NCBI RefSeq assembly: GCF_030063185.1
Contig: NZ_JASISP010000001.1
Coordinates: 603,106 to 667,105, forward strand
DNA length: 64,000 nucleotides
Origin: Arthrobacter sp. H35-D1
GTDB taxonomy: Bacteria; Actinomycetota; Actinomycetes; Actinomycetales; Micrococcaceae
Reading direction: 5' to 3'
This document shows, in pieces, positions 15,356 through 25,433 of the stretch (positions within the stretch are counted from its first letter, which is position 1; each line of letters opens with the position of its first letter). The notes under the pieces were generated by a model that was not told where the DNA came from, made no database searches, and was given only the letters and a program-made list of their open reading frames with translations. Both the position numbers and the translations under genes were made by a program.

Positions 15356-16999
15356 TTAGGAGATCACGCCGTCCACGAGGGCCTTCGCCTCTGCCTGGAC
15401 CTGGGCCAAGTGCTCGTCGCCCTTGAAGGACTCGGCGTAAATCTTGTATACGTCCTCCGTGCCGGAGGGGCGGGCAGCGAACCAAGCATTTTCGGTGGTG
15501 ACCTTGAGCCCGCCAATCGCAGCACCGTTGCCGGGCGCCTCGGTCAGCTTGGCTGTGATGTCCTCCCCGGCCAGCGTGGTGGCGGTGACGTCGGAAGCAG
15601 AGAGCTTTCCCAGCGCAGCTTTTTGCTCCCGCGTCGCCACGGCGTCGATCCTCGCGTACGACGGCGCCCCGAAGCGGGCTGTCAACTCCCCGTAGTGCGC
15701 CGAGGGTGATTTACCCGTCACTGCCGTGATTTCCGAGGCCAGCAGGGCCAACAGAATGCCGTCCTTGTCTGTGGTCCAGACGGAGCCGTCCTTCTTCACG
15801 AAGGATGCGCCGGCGGATTCCTCCCCGCCAAACACTCCCTCGCCGGAGAGCAGGCCGGGCACAAACCACTTGAACCCCACAGGCACTTCGACGAGTTGGC
15901 GGCCAAGATCTGCAGCAACCCTGTCAATGATTGAGGAGGAGACAAGCGTCTTGCCCACACCGGCGGTGGCAGGCCACTGCGAACGGTGCGTGTACAGGTA
16001 CTGGATGGCCACGGCCAAATAGTGGTTGGGGTTCATCAGCCCGCCGTCGGGGGTGACAATTCCGTGCCGGTCGGCGTCGGCGTCGTTTCCGGTGGCGATG
16101 TCATACGGCGCCCCAGCCTTCAGTTTGCCAATCAGGGAGGCCATGGCCGAAGGCGAGGAGCAGTCCATGCGGATCTTCTCGTCCCAGTCAAGGGTCATGA
16201 ACGACCACTGCGGGTCAACCGTGGGGTTCACCACTGTCAGGTCAAGATTGTGGCGTTCGCCAATTTCTCCCCAGTAATCAACCGAGGCGCCGCCCATGGG
16301 GTCTGCGCCGATGCGGACTCCGGCAGCACGGATGGCGTCCAAGTCAAGGACCGAAGGGAGATCGTCAACATAGCCGGAGAGGAAATCAAACTTCCCCGTC
16401 GTTGATGCTGCCATGGCCTCGGGCAGCTGAACGCGGCGCACACCGCGCAGACCGGCTTCCAACAGCTCATTGGCGCGGTTGGCGATCCAGCCCGTGGCGT
16501 CGGAGTCGGCCGGTCCGCCGTGCGGGGGGTTGTACTTGAAGCCGCCATCGCCGGGCGGATTGTGTGAAGGGGTGACGACAATGCCGTCGGCCAGTGCCTC
16601 GGTGCGGCCCTTGTTGTGGGACAGGATGGCGTGCGAAACGGCAGGGGTGGGCGTGTAGCCGTGGCGGGCGTCAATCAGCACCTCAACACCGTTGCCGGCC
16701 AGCACCTCAAGGGCGGTGTTTTGCGCCGGCTCGCTCAGGGCGTGCGTGTCCTTGCCCATAAACAACGGCCCCGTGATGCCCTGACCTGCCCGGTACTCCA
16801 CAATGGCCTGGGTAATGGCGGCAATGTGTCCCTCGTTGAACGAGGACTTCAGGGAACTGCCACGGTGCCCGGAAGTGCCGAAGGCAACACGTTGGGCGGG
16901 ATCGCCCATATCCGGGGACAGATCGTAGTAAGCGTCCATCAACGCAGAAAGATCAACAAGGTCCTGGGGAAGGGCAACTGTGCCCGCGCGACTAGCCAT
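15356..16999 (-). CDS. pgm: phosphoglucomutase, alpha-D-glucose specific
   Basis: A 547-aa phosphohexomutase, the usual length for the bacterial Pgm of this family. Visible sites: [19 protein letters not shown], the phosphoserine loop [17 protein letters not shown], the metal loop [11 protein letters not shown], the sugar loop [10 protein letters not shown] and the phosphate-binding [15 protein letters not shown] at the C-terminus. It interconverts glucose 1- and 6-phosphate for glycogen, cell wall and trehalose metabolism. I take the start at 16999 ([14 protein letters not shown]); the longer open frame upstream is not protein-like. Confidence 0.93.
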   Translation of the reverse strand: MASRAGTVALPQDLVDLSALMDAYYDLSPDMGDPAQRVAFGTSGHRGSSLKSSFNEGHIAAITQAIVEYRAGQGITGPLFMGKDTHALSEPAQNTALEVLAGNGVEVLIDARHGYTPTPAVSHAILSHNKGRTEALADGIVVTPSHNPPGDGGFKYNPPHGGPADSDATGWIANRANELLEAGLRGVRRVQLPEAMAASTTGKFDFLSGYVDDLPSVLDLDAIRAAGVRIGADPMGGASVDYWGEIGERHNLDLTVVNPTVDPQWSFMTLDWDEKIRMDCSSPSAMASLIGKLKAGAPYDIATGNDADADRHGIVTPDGGLMNPNHYLAVAIQYLYTHRSQWPATAGVGKTLVSSSIIDRVAADLGRQLVEVPVGFKWFVPGLLSGEGVFGGEESAGASFVKKDGSVWTTDKDGILLALLASEITAVTGKSPSAHYGELTARFGAPSYARIDAVATREQKAALGKLSASDVTATTLAGEDITAKLTEAPGNGAAIGGLKVTTENAWFAARPSGTEDVYKIYAESFKGDEHLAQVQAEAKALVDGVIS

Positions 17000-17136
17000 A
17001 ACCACAGCATGACAGAGCACGGGGTAATTTGGCACCCACCGCCCATACTGTGAACCACGGATGCCCTGCATTACGATGGGAGACAGTGCAAGCCAATCTT
17101 CCCGTGCCCAAGCACAATTTTTAGCAGGAGCCAGCA

Positions 17137-17733
17137 GTGTCGAATCATCCGGACCAGCCGCAACCGTATACAGGAGAGCCAGCAGAGAGCACCCCTCCCG
17201 GCTACAACGCCCCAGTTGTGCCGCCGCGGTATCCCGTCCCGGCGCCCAAGGACATGAACAGCGGAGAAAACCAGCAGTACCGGAACCCGCAAGACCCGAA
17301 TCTGCAAGACCAGTACGCGCAGCCTGCCCCATACGGCCAGCAGCAGGTCCAGAACCCGCCGCTTGCCCAGTACAGCCAGCCCCAATACCAGCAGCCGCAG
17401 TACCAGCAGCAGTACCCGCCGCCCGCCTATTACCAGGGCGGCCCAGGCTATGTGGTGCCCAATAGCGGACCTCGGGGCATGAGCCTTGCCAGCATGATCA
17501 TTGGTCTGACCTCGCTGTTCTTGTTGGGATGGTTCATTGTTCCGCAGATTGTGGGGATCGTGCTGGGACACATGGGCCTGAAAAAGGAGAGCCCGCAGGG
17601 AAAGGCGTTTTCCATCACCGGCCTTATCACCAACTACCTGGCCCTGCTGGTTTGGGGCGGCATCTACCTGTTTTACATCTTCATCATTGTTGCTGTGGCG
17701 GGCACCAGCGGAAGCGACTTCAGCCGGCTGTAG
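17137..17733 (+). CDS. DUF4190 domain membrane protein with Pro/Gln-rich N-terminus
   Basis: A 198-aa protein. Residues 1-110 are disordered and rich in Pro, Gln and Tyr, with repeats such as [10 protein letters not shown]; residues about 115-195 hold two membrane helices ([20 protein letters not shown] and [20 protein letters not shown]) joined by [19 protein letters not shown], the DUF4190 pattern. Function unknown; the layout is common in actinobacterial envelope proteins. GTG start at 17137 follows AGCAGGAG. Confidence 0.8.
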   Translation: MSNHPDQPQPYTGEPAESTPPGYNAPVVPPRYPVPAPKDMNSGENQQYRNPQDPNLQDQYAQPAPYGQQQVQNPPLAQYSQPQYQQPQYQQQYPPPAYYQGGPGYVVPNSGPRGMSLASMIIGLTSLFLLGWFIVPQIVGIVLGHMGLKKESPQGKAFSITGLITNYLALLVWGGIYLFYIFIIVAVAGTSGSDFSRL

Positions 17734-17768
17734 ACCCCCCTGCGCAAACGCGTGCATGCGTCCACAAA

Positions 17769-17820
17769 CGACGGCGGCACCTTACTTTCGGTAAAATCGA
17801 AAGGTAAGGTGCCGCCGTCG
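17769..17820. terminator. bidirectional hairpin terminator
   Basis: CGACGGCGGCACCTTAC (17769-17785) pairs with its complement at 17804-17820; an inner TTTCG/CGAAA stem extends it. It separates the convergent DUF4190 and peptide transporter genes. Confidence 0.85.
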
Positions 17821-17836
17821 TTCTTGGGAAAAGAAC

Positions 17837-19351
17837 TTAGATCACGCCGGCCATCAGTTTCTTGATGGGCTTCTTGACCAGGAACAACAAGACGCCAAAG
17901 GCAATGGAGACCAGGCCGACCACAAGGAAGTACGGGGTCTCGTGCTCGGGGTTGTACCACTGGGCCAGCACGCCCGACATGGCGGTGCCGAGGGCCACCG
18001 AGAGGAAGAACAAGGCCACCATCTGGGTCTGGAACGCGTCCGGGGCCAGCTTGGTGGCCAGCGAGAGCCCCACAGGGGACAGCAGAAGTTCGGCGATTGT
18101 GAACAGCAGCAAAATGAACACGATCGCCAGCATGGGCACCGCCGCCATCCCGGCAAACGGAATGAAGGAGAGATAGGCCAGGCCCATCACGACCAGGGCG
18201 ACGGAGAATTTCACCGGAGTGCCGGGCTGCCGCGCTCCCCACTTGGTCCAAATCGCGGCAAACACGCCGGCCAGCACGATGATGAACACCGGGTTGATGG
18301 AGGAAACCCAGCTGGCGGGAATTTCCCAGCCGAGGATGGTTCGGTCAAGACGCTTGTCCGAATACAACGCAATCACGGTGAATTGCTGCTGGAAAAGCGA
18401 CCAGAAGACGGCACTGGCCAAAAACAGCGGCATGAAGGAATACACCCGGCTGCGTTCGACGCCGGTCACCGTCTTGTTCGCCAAGATCACGGCAAAGTAG
18501 GCGACGGTCGCAATGACAACGACGGCGACGATGATCCACTTCAGATTCTCGGCGGTGATGAGCTTGAAGGCCACGGCCACCGCAATCAGCGCGACGGCTG
18601 CGACGGCCGCGGCGGCGAACTTGGCCCGCTCCGACTTGGGCAGTGGGTTGGCGATGCGGTGCGCGGCCTCGGGCAGGTTCTTGCGGGTCAGTCCGTACTG
18701 CAGCAGGCCGAAAGCCATGCCCACGGCGGCTGCGGCAAATCCAACGTGGAATCCCCAGGTGACTTGCAGCCAGCCGGTGACCAGCGGGCCAATCAGGCCG
18801 CCAATGTTGATGCCCATGTAGAAGATGGAGAAACCGGCGTCGCGCCGTTCGTCGTCCTTCGCGTACAGGGTTCCCACCAGTGAGGTGGCGTTGGCTTTCA
18901 GCCCATCGGAGCCCACGCCAATGAGGATCAAGCCAGTCGCCAGGCCGGCCGCACCCGGCAGGAACGCCAAGGACAAGTGGCCGGCCATGATCATGATGGC
19001 GCTGTAGAACAGGACTTTCTCGGATCCCAGGAGACGGTCGGCAACCCAGGCACCCAAAATGGTGGAAAGGTACACGCCACCGCCGTAGGCTCCCACAATC
19101 CCGAGGGCGGTGCCCTCGTCAATCCCGAGGCCTCCACGGGTGACTGAGTAGTACATGTAGTAGGCAAGAATGCCCTGCATGCCATAGAACGAGAACCGTT
19201 CCCACAGCTCAACGCTGAAGAGGTTCAGCAGCATCTTCGGTTGTCCAAAGAATGATGTATCGCGGGGTGTTTGGGGTGCCGTGGCCGGATCGGCGGGGCT
19301 GTTTTGTGAGCTCACAGCGCCAATTTTCGCACTGTTGCAACGTTTCGTCAT
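17837..19351 (-). CDS. POT/PTR-family proton-dependent oligopeptide transporter
   Basis: A 504-aa MFS protein of the POT family with 12-14 membrane helices. The family signature is present: ELWERFSFYGMQGILAYYM (the ExxERFxYYG-type motif that couples protons), GAYGGGVYLSTILGAWVADR, FSIFYMGINIGGLIGPL. It imports di- and tripeptides. The start is uncertain: ATG at 19351 or GTG at 19315, neither with a clear ribosome site. Confidence 0.9.
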   Translation of the reverse strand: MTKRCNSAKIGAVSSQNSPADPATAPQTPRDTSFFGQPKMLLNLFSVELWERFSFYGMQGILAYYMYYSVTRGGLGIDEGTALGIVGAYGGGVYLSTILGAWVADRLLGSEKVLFYSAIMIMAGHLSLAFLPGAAGLATGLILIGVGSDGLKANATSLVGTLYAKDDERRDAGFSIFYMGINIGGLIGPLVTGWLQVTWGFHVGFAAAAVGMAFGLLQYGLTRKNLPEAAHRIANPLPKSERAKFAAAAVAAVALIAVAVAFKLITAENLKWIIVAVVVIATVAYFAVILANKTVTGVERSRVYSFMPLFLASAVFWSLFQQQFTVIALYSDKRLDRTILGWEIPASWVSSINPVFIIVLAGVFAAIWTKWGARQPGTPVKFSVALVVMGLAYLSFIPFAGMAAVPMLAIVFILLLFTIAELLLSPVGLSLATKLAPDAFQTQMVALFFLSVALGTAMSGVLAQWYNPEHETPYFLVVGLVSIAFGVLLFLVKKPIKKLMAGVI

Positions 19352-19426
19352 ATTCGGGCAGGATAAACGGCTCCCTCGAGGGATACGCTTAAGCCGAATA
19401 TGTCTTTAGTTGCAAGGAGAAAACAC

Positions 19427-19753
19427 ATGTCAGAAGTCATGAATGCCACTGTTGCCGAGCTGCCCGGCAGCGCCGTGATTTTGGATGTTCGCGAAGACTA
19501 CGAGTGGGCGGCCGGACATGTGGACGGTGCCATCCACATTCCGTTGGAGCAACTTCCGGAGCGCCTGGACGAGTTGGACCCGGACATCGACCTGTACGTC
19601 ATCTGCCGCACCGGCGGGCGATCTTTCCGCGCCACCACATGGCTTACCCAGAACGGCTACAGCTCGTTCAACGTGGTTGGTGGCATGGGGGCGTGGTTTG
19701 AAGCAGACAAGCCGATGATCTCCACCGACGGTGAAACTCCGCGCGTCCTCTAG
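19427..19753 (+). CDS. rhodanese-like single-domain protein
   Basis: A 108-aa rhodanese domain: VILDVREDYEWAAGHVDGAIHIPLEQL and the active-site loop VICRTGGRSFRAT with catalytic Cys60. Such stand-alone domains carry persulfide sulfur. The ATG at 19427 has AAGGAG seven bases upstream. It lies 31 bases before pheA on the same strand and may share its transcript. Confidence 0.88.
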   Translation: MSEVMNATVAELPGSAVILDVREDYEWAAGHVDGAIHIPLEQLPERLDELDPDIDLYVICRTGGRSFRATTWLTQNGYSSFNVVGGMGAWFEADKPMISTDGETPRVL

Positions 19754-19784
19754 TCCTTCCCTCCATTTCAACCGACAGGTCCTT

Positions 19785-20741
19785 ATGACTTCCGTGCCTC
19801 TTGATTCCGCCCTGCCCCTGACATTCCTTGGGCCGGAGGGGACTTTTACCGAATCTGCCCTGTTGCAGGTACCCGGTGCCGCCGGAGCGCAGCGGATACC
19901 TTCCAGCAATGCGGCTGCAGCCCTCGCCAAAGTGCGCACGGGGGAAGCCTTTGCGGCCATGTTGCCGATTGAGAACTCCATTGAGGGAGGGGTTCCGGCC
20001 ACGCTGGATGCCATCTCCAACGGCGTCGAGCTGCGGATACTCCATGAAGTGGTGGTGCCTGTCAGCTTCGTGCTGGTGGCCCGGGCGGGTGTTTCCCTAG
20101 CCGACATCAGGGCCGTGGGCACGCACCCGCATGCCTGGGCGCAAACCCGCGAGTGGTTTGGCGAACACCTGCCGTTGGCCACCCATGTGCCGGCAAATTC
20201 GACGGCGGCTGCCGCCCATGAGCTGGTGGCCGGCACCGATGCTTTCCAAGCCGCAGTGTGCGCACCCCTCGTTGCCGAGCAAACGGGGCTTAGCATTCTT
20301 GCCGCAGGCATTGAGGACAATATTGGTGCCGTCACCCGGTTTGTGTTGGTGGGCCAGCCCGGTTCGCTGCCCGAACCGACAGGGGCGGACAAGACCACTC
20401 TGGCGATCCCGCTGCCCGAGGACCACCCCGGCGCCTTGATGGCCATCCTGGAGCAATTTGCCAGCCGCGGCGTGAACTTGAGCAGGATTGAGTCCCGGCC
20501 CACGGGCCAATTCCTGGGCCACTACACGTTCAGTGTCGATGTGGACGGGCACATCCGCGACGCACGGGTGGCCGATGCGCTGCGTGGCCTGCATCGGGTG
20601 AGCCCCGGCATCCGTTTCCTGGGCTCTTACCCGCGGGCCGACCAGCAGCCGCCATCGATTCGTGCCTACAACTCGGACACGGCATTCGCCGAGGCAGGTG
20701 CCTGGGTTGAGGCCTTGGCTGGACAAGCTGCGGCCGGATAG
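19785..20741 (+). CDS. pheA: prephenate dehydratase
   Basis: A 318-aa monofunctional prephenate dehydratase. FLGPEGTFTESAL at the start, IENSIEGGVPATLD, the catalytic TRF motif in GAVTRFVLVG (about residue 183) and a C-terminal ACT domain with HPGALMAILEQFASRGVNLSRIESRP, where phenylalanine would bind for feedback control. It converts prephenate to phenylpyruvate for phenylalanine synthesis. Confidence 0.92.
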   Translation: MTSVPLDSALPLTFLGPEGTFTESALLQVPGAAGAQRIPSSNAAAALAKVRTGEAFAAMLPIENSIEGGVPATLDAISNGVELRILHEVVVPVSFVLVARAGVSLADIRAVGTHPHAWAQTREWFGEHLPLATHVPANSTAAAAHELVAGTDAFQAAVCAPLVAEQTGLSILAAGIEDNIGAVTRFVLVGQPGSLPEPTGADKTTLAIPLPEDHPGALMAILEQFASRGVNLSRIESRPTGQFLGHYTFSVDVDGHIRDARVADALRGLHRVSPGIRFLGSYPRADQQPPSIRAYNSDTAFAEAGAWVEALAGQAAAG

Positions 20742-20903
20742 GCAACGGCGGGTGCAGCACTGAACAATCTCCTCTCGCAGTGCGTTGCCCGCGGCGGGTC
20801 CCCTTTCGCTCGGGGGCGGGCAAGCCTATGCTATGCATATCTCCACAAACCGTTGTTTTGCGGAGGGAAACACAGCTCCCAGCACGGAAGAGGCGATGCA
20901 ACC

Positions 20904-21077
20904 ATGGATCCGACCACAGGCAAGCACGACAGCCAAGAGGGAACCATTGTGAACCCCGGACGGGGGGACGAAAAGGACACTTCTGTGGGTGACGAGAGCG
21001 ACGACGCCAACGAGCTGCGCTTTGACGAAGAGGCGCGACTCATTGAGGAGCAGTCGCACCGCCCTGAAACGGACTGA
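20904..21077 (+). CDS. small acidic hypothetical protein
   Basis: A 57-aa, strongly acidic and hydrophilic ORF (MDPTTGKHDSQEG at the start, DDANELRFDEEARLIEE near the end). GAGGCG upstream is a modest ribosome site. No known domain. Convergent with the diacylglycerol kinase gene. It could be real or a chance ORF. Confidence 0.45.
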   Translation: MDPTTGKHDSQEGTIVNPGRGDEKDTSVGDESDDANELRFDEEARLIEEQSHRPETD

Positions 21078-21144
21078 TCCCGTTCCCGCACGGCCTCGTG
21101 TTTTCGGGGCGTGTTCTCGGGGCGCGACTTTTCCTGCCAGGCGC

Positions 21145-22212
21145 CTACTGGAGCGTGTCCGGCGAGGCCACGCGCACCAGCACGGCCTTGTTCTCCACGC
21201 TGATCTTCACGCAGGTCGCCGGCCCCGACGGGTCGCCGTCGATCTGCGTCTCCACCGGCATGACCGTGCGGATAATCAGCTTCTGGGAACGGTAGAAATC
21301 AATGACTGGCAAGTGGGTCTTGTGCTGAAAGAGCACTTTTGTGGCCATCGCCGCCCAGCCAATGGCACTGCGGGGGCTGATCACCACAACGTCCAGGACG
21401 CCGTCGTCAATCAAGGCGCCTGGCACAAAGTCGATCCCGCCGGGAAGCAGCCCGCAATTGGCGAACAACACCGAACGGACCTTGCGCTGCTGGGCCGGTT
21501 CGTCGTCAAGGGCAATGCTGATCTTCTTGCGCCGCCCGGCCATGTGCCGCAACCCGGCTTCGCTGTAGGCAAGCCAACCCACGTGTTCCTTGAGCTTGGA
21601 ATTTGTGTCGTTCATGACGTCGGCGTCCATGCCCAGCCCGGCAATCACCATGAATGAGTGCCTGGAAGCGGACCCGGTGATCTCGTCCTGAATTTCCATC
21701 AAGCCGGCGTCGATGTGGCGCTGGTGTCCAAACAAGGCAGTCTGGACGCAGTCGGCAATGTCCGTGACATTGAGGTTCAGGTTGCGGGCCAGCAGGTTTC
21801 CGGTGCCCAGCGGGATGATGGCCAGCGGAATCTCGGTGTGCCGCAGGGTCTGGGCCACGGCGCGGACCGTGCCGTCGCCGCCGCCGGCAATCACGACGTC
21901 GGCCTTGGCTGCCAGCGCCGCGGCAGCCATGGCGAAGCCCGGGTCGTTTTCGGTGGTTTCCAAGAAGATGGGTGCCGGCCATCCGGCCTTGGAAACCGAA
22001 CGGGTGATGAGGGTCGTGGCGGCCTCGGCCCCGTGTTTGGTGGGGTTGTAGATGAACGCCACCTGCTGTTTTGCCAAGTGAATTTTGTGCGGGGAGTCGG
22101 CCACCGCACTGCGCGTGTGTTTTTGGGCGAGCTTGCGCACACCCAGCCAGCTGAAGGCGACGGCCAGCACAATGGCGGCCACAATGACGATAACGAGAAT
22201 TTCAGTTGGCAT
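21145..22212 (-). CDS. diacylglycerol/lipid kinase family protein
   Basis: A 355-aa protein with an N-terminal membrane helix (residues 3-24) and a DAGK catalytic domain: FIYNPTKHGA, the glycine-rich VVIAGGGDGTVRAVAQTL (about residues 105-122) and IPLGTGNLLARNL, followed by the C-terminal beta domain ending with TQIDGDPSGPATCVKISV. It phosphorylates diacylglycerol or a related lipid at the membrane. Divergent from serS with about 50 bases between. Confidence 0.88.
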   Translation of the reverse strand: MPTEILVIVIVAAIVLAVAFSWLGVRKLAQKHTRSAVADSPHKIHLAKQQVAFIYNPTKHGAEAATTLITRSVSKAGWPAPIFLETTENDPGFAMAAAALAAKADVVIAGGGDGTVRAVAQTLRHTEIPLAIIPLGTGNLLARNLNLNVTDIADCVQTALFGHQRHIDAGLMEIQDEITGSASRHSFMVIAGLGMDADVMNDTNSKLKEHVGWLAYSEAGLRHMAGRRKKISIALDDEPAQQRKVRSVLFANCGLLPGGIDFVPGALIDDGVLDVVVISPRSAIGWAAMATKVLFQHKTHLPVIDFYRSQKLIIRTVMPVETQIDGDPSGPATCVKISVENKAVLVRVASPDTLQ

Positions 22213-22251
22213 GATTATCCAACCTTAGCCCGTGAACTTGTTTTGATTGGA

Positions 22252-22264
22252 TAGGCTTAGCAAG
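22252..22264 (+). promoter_or_regulatory. leaderless -10 box before serS
   Basis: TAGGCT at 22252-22257 followed by six bases and the GTG start at 22264, the same arrangement as at 7492, 23630 and 61937. Confidence 0.55.
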
Positions 22265-23541
22265 TGATCGATGTACGAGACCTCTGCGAAAATCCTGAAA
22301 ATTACCGTGCCAGCCAGCGTGCCCGTGGTGCCGATGTGTCCGTGGTGGACTCCATCATGGCCGCCGACGCCGCCCGCAAGTCTGCGATCAGCTCCTTTGA
22401 GTCCTTGCGCGCCGAGCAAAAGACCTTCGGCAAGAAGGTCGCCGCGGCCAAGGGCGAGGAAAAGCAGGCCCTGCTGGCCGAAGTCAAGGACCTGGCGGCC
22501 GCCGTCAAGGCAGCCTCCGCAGCGTCGGATGAGGCTGCAGGCACCCAGGATGCGCTGGTGCGCAGCATGGCCAACTTGGTCTCCGCTGGTGTCCCGGAAG
22601 GTGGCGAGGACGACTTCATTGTGGTAAAAACTGTTGGCACGCCGCGCGAATTTCCCGACTTCGCCCCTCGCGACCACCTGGAAATTGGCGAGCTCATTGG
22701 TGCCATCGACATGGAACGCGGCGCCAAAGTCTCCGGTTCGCGCTTTTACTTCCTGAAGGGTGTGGGCGCCCGCCTGGAAATGGCGCTGCTGAACATGGCC
22801 ATGGACCAGGCCATTGCGGCCGGGTTCACCCCCATGATCACACCCACCCTGGTGCGCCCGGAGACCATGGCCGGCACCGGCTTCGACGTGGAGCACGACG
22901 CCGAAATCTACCGCCTGGCCGAGGACGACCTCTACCTGGTGGGCACCTCCGAGGTGGCGCTGGCCGGCTACCACGGCAACGAAATTATCAACGTCCAGGA
23001 GCCCGTGCGGTACGCTGGCTGGTCCTCCTGCTACCGCCGCGAGGCGGGCGCGTCCGGCAAGGACACGCGCGGGATCATCCGCGTCCACCAGTTCAACAAG
23101 GTGGAAATGTTTGTGTACACCACGGTGGAAAAAGCTGCCGAGGAACACGCCCGCCTGCTCGCCTGGGAAGAGGAAATGCTGGCCAAGGTGGAACTGCCGT
23201 ACCGCGTCATCGACACGGCGGCAGGCGACTTGGGCCTGTCCGCCGCCCGCAAGTTCGACTGTGAGGCGTGGGTCCCCACCCAGGACGCCTACCGCGAGCT
23301 GACCTCCACCTCCAACTGCACAACCTTCCAGGCCCGCCGCCTGAACATCCGTGAGCGCCAGCCAGCGGACGACGGCGGCAAGGGCGGCACACGCGCCGTG
23401 GCCACCCTCAACGGAACCCTGGCCACGACCCGCTGGATCGTTGCCATCCTGGAACACCACCAGAACGTCGACGGCTCCGTCACCGTCCCGGCGGCCCTGC
23501 GCAAGTACCTGGGCGGCATGGAAGTGTTCCCCGTGCTGTAG
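22264..23541 (+). CDS. serS: seryl-tRNA synthetase
   Basis: A 425-aa class II synthetase. An N-terminal coiled-coil arm (residues about 30-105) binds the long variable arm of tRNA-Ser; the core has motif 1 near [12 protein letters not shown], motif 2 [28 protein letters not shown] and motif 3 [18 protein letters not shown]. It charges tRNA-Ser. GTG start at 22264 at a leaderless promoter. Confidence 0.95.
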   Translation: MIDVRDLCENPENYRASQRARGADVSVVDSIMAADAARKSAISSFESLRAEQKTFGKKVAAAKGEEKQALLAEVKDLAAAVKAASAASDEAAGTQDALVRSMANLVSAGVPEGGEDDFIVVKTVGTPREFPDFAPRDHLEIGELIGAIDMERGAKVSGSRFYFLKGVGARLEMALLNMAMDQAIAAGFTPMITPTLVRPETMAGTGFDVEHDAEIYRLAEDDLYLVGTSEVALAGYHGNEIINVQEPVRYAGWSSCYRREAGASGKDTRGIIRVHQFNKVEMFVYTTVEKAAEEHARLLAWEEEMLAKVELPYRVIDTAAGDLGLSAARKFDCEAWVPTQDAYRELTSTSNCTTFQARRLNIRERQPADDGGKGGTRAVATLNGTLATTRWIVAILEHHQNVDGSVTVPAALRKYLGGMEVFPVL

Positions 23542-23560
23542 TTGCCGTGTCGGGGTGAAC

Positions 23561-23609
23561 GCCGGGCAAATACTCACAGTGTGGATGAAAGCGTGAGTGT
23601 TTACCCGGC
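23561..23609. terminator. hairpin after serS
   Basis: GCCGGGCAAATACTCAC (23561-23577) pairs with GTGAGTGTTTACCCGGC (23593-23609) with two wobble positions. It lies between serS and the following regulator gene, so it may terminate serS; it could also be an operator for the regulator. Confidence 0.6.
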
Positions 23610-23629
23610 GTTTGGCATTTCCACCAGCT

Positions 23630-23642
23630 TAGACTGGGTGTA
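23630..23642 (+). promoter_or_regulatory. leaderless -10 box before response regulator
   Basis: TAGACT at 23630-23635 followed by six bases and ATG at 23642. Confidence 0.55.
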
Positions 23643-24319
23643 TGTGGGGCAACGATGCACAGGGAATCAACGTGTTGGTCGCAGACGACCAGCCACTCAT
23701 GCGGCGCGCGCTAATGATGTTTGTCAACGCCGCGCCCGGAATGCAGACGGTGGGGGAGGCCTGTGACGGACAGGCGGCGGTCCAGCAATGTGCTGCATTG
23801 AGCCCTGATGTGGTGCTGATAGACATGCAGATGCCAGTCATGAACGGTGTCGAAGCCACAGGGCACATTGTGAAGGCCCACCCAGAGGTGCGTGTCATTG
23901 CGGTCACCACTTTTTCTTCCGAACTCTACTTGGTGCCGGCGCTGCGGGCCGGGGCCTCGGGATATTTGCTCAAGGACGCCGAACCTGAACAGATTGTGAC
24001 AGCGATTCGCCAGGTGCATGGCGGCGGGTCCGTGCTTTCCGCACTCGTCACACAGCAGCTGATCTCCTCGATCCGCCAGACACCGGCCCCGCGGGTAGGC
24101 AGCGCCGACGACAGCGTCGAACCGTTGTCCGAACGGGAAGAGATGGTTGTGTGCCTGCTGGGGAGGGGCATGTCGAATGCGGAAATCGCCGCCGGCCTCC
24201 ACCTCTCCGAAGCAACCGTCAAGACTCACATGGGCAGGATCATGGCCAAGTGGAAGGTGCGTGACAGGGTTCAGGTCGTCATCAAGGCCGCCAGGGCCGG
24301 CCTGATCTGCATCGACTGA
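23642..24319 (+). CDS. NarL/LuxR-family response regulator next to the TOMM cluster
   Basis: A 225-aa regulator with receiver (VLVADDQPLMRR, phospho-acceptor Asp61 in VVLIDMQMPVMNG, Lys in LLKDAEPEQIV) and LuxR-type HTH (LSEREEMVVCLLGRG, SNAEIAAGLHLSEATVKTHM). No kinase gene is adjacent; it converges with the last TOMM gene 40 bases away, and the nearest orphan kinase is at the far, upstream end of that cluster (33151-34338). I infer that the two form one system controlling the cluster. It resembles the regulator at 4898 throughout. Confidence 0.9.
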   Translation: MWGNDAQGINVLVADDQPLMRRALMMFVNAAPGMQTVGEACDGQAAVQQCAALSPDVVLIDMQMPVMNGVEATGHIVKAHPEVRVIAVTTFSSELYLVPALRAGASGYLLKDAEPEQIVTAIRQVHGGGSVLSALVTQQLISSIRQTPAPRVGSADDSVEPLSEREEMVVCLLGRGMSNAEIAAGLHLSEATVKTHMGRIMAKWKVRDRVQVVIKAARAGLICID

Positions 24320-24359
24320 CGCCGGGTGGGCGAACTTGCCGCTGCTGGCCGTGCATGTC

Positions 24360-25433
24360 TCATTGGATTTCCGTATCAACAGTGTCAACGGGGGCGGCGA
24401 ACGGGCCGGTCAACAGTCCTGCGCCGCGGGAGCCGGGATCTGGGACACCTGCGTGTTTCAGCAGCGCACATTCCTCGTGCCACGCGTACCCGGGCAGGGA
24501 AGTTAGCTGCGGGGTGCGGGTGGCGGGGACCAGAGGCTCGGGGACGGAACCAAGTGCGGAGAGCAGGCGGCCCCACCCATCCTCGGCCAGCGAGCCATCA
24601 CTGCGTGAGGGCTCGGCCAACCCGGTGTGCTGGCGCAGCAGGCGTTTGCCGGCCAAATAGCCGCCAGGACGTTTCATTTCCCGCAGATGGGCCGAATGCG
24701 GCAGGATCGGCTCCAGCTCCTCTAGAAAAGGTGCATCCAGAGCCTCGCGCAGAAATACTGACCGTCGCAGCGCCATCAGCCCACTGCCGACGGTGAGGCC
24801 CGCCGAGCGGGCCCATGCAAGCCGGTCTTCACCTTTCTCCGGTTCCTGGGCCCAGCGGTGCAGGAGTTGAAGGGGTGCTTGTCCAAGGCCCCCCAGGACA
24901 TCTGCAGCAGCAGGAAGGTGGTCTCCCGGTGCCAGGTGGGCGGTTCCTTCCCACGGACCTCTGTATGCGACCCGGAGCCCGGCAGCGTGTGCTGCCTCAA
25001 TCAACGGCCTCACCCAGTCCGGTCCACGGAGTCGCATTCCCACCCATCCGACCCCGTGTGCCAAGACGGTTTCCAGGGCGGCCCGGAGCGAGCGCCGGTC
25101 CCCGATCCAGTACTCACGGTCGGAAGCGGGGACTGTGTCGACCAGGACCGGGCCGCCTCCGGCGATCCGGGGGACGGGCTGGCCGTCATTGACACGGAGG
25201 CGGACCAACTCGCGCAAAATGGCCAGTTCTTCCCAGCTGGAACCCTCGATTCTGATTCCAGTCAGTCCGTTGTCCGCCCACAGCTCCAGGATCTTCCGTG
25301 GGGCCCGGTCCAGCGGGTCGGTTTGGGCAAGACGGTAGCCGCCTATTCCGGCGGAGGAATCCACGGCATGGACAGGGCTGCTGCCGGATTCATGTTCTGG
25401 GGCGTGGTCTGGGAGAGGGCGTCGCGTGGTCAT
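24360..25433 (-). CDS. degenerate amidohydrolase-like protein, last gene of TOMM cluster
   Basis: A 357-aa protein of unclear function. Its helix-strand rhythm (NGLTGIRIEGSSWEELAIL, HGVGWVGMRLRG, AAHAAGLRVAYRG) and the C-terminal segment SLPGYAWHEECALLKHAGVPDPG resemble metal-dependent amidohydrolases of the imidazolonepropionase type (compare PG-S-HEELELL-EAG). The metal ligands are missing: no HxH in the first strand, and the GTD aspartate position reads ATR. So a catalytically dead or altered TIM barrel is likely, perhaps a binding or tailoring partner. The ATG at 25433 has AAGGAG upstream and overlaps the CPBP gene by 44 bases, so it belongs to the operon. Product-specific accessory; role unknown. 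Confidence 0.6.
   Translation of the reverse strand: MTTRRPLPDHAPEHESGSSPVHAVDSSAGIGGYRLAQTDPLDRAPRKILELWADNGLTGIRIEGSSWEELAILRELVRLRVNDGQPVPRIAGGGPVLVDTVPASDREYWIGDRRSLRAALETVLAHGVGWVGMRLRGPDWVRPLIEAAHAAGLRVAYRGPWEGTAHLAPGDHLPAAADVLGGLGQAPLQLLHRWAQEPEKGEDRLAWARSAGLTVGSGLMALRRSVFLREALDAPFLEELEPILPHSAHLREMKRPGGYLAGKRLLRQHTGLAEPSRSDGSLAEDGWGRLLSALGSVPEPLVPATRTPQLTSLPGYAWHEECALLKHAGVPDPGSRGAGLLTGPFAAPVDTVDTEIQ

Noticed and set aside
20989-21657. 222-aa plus-strand frame opposite the lipid kinase
   Set aside because: Arg/His/Gly-rich shadow; the minus-strand gene has GGGDGT and GTGN motifs.
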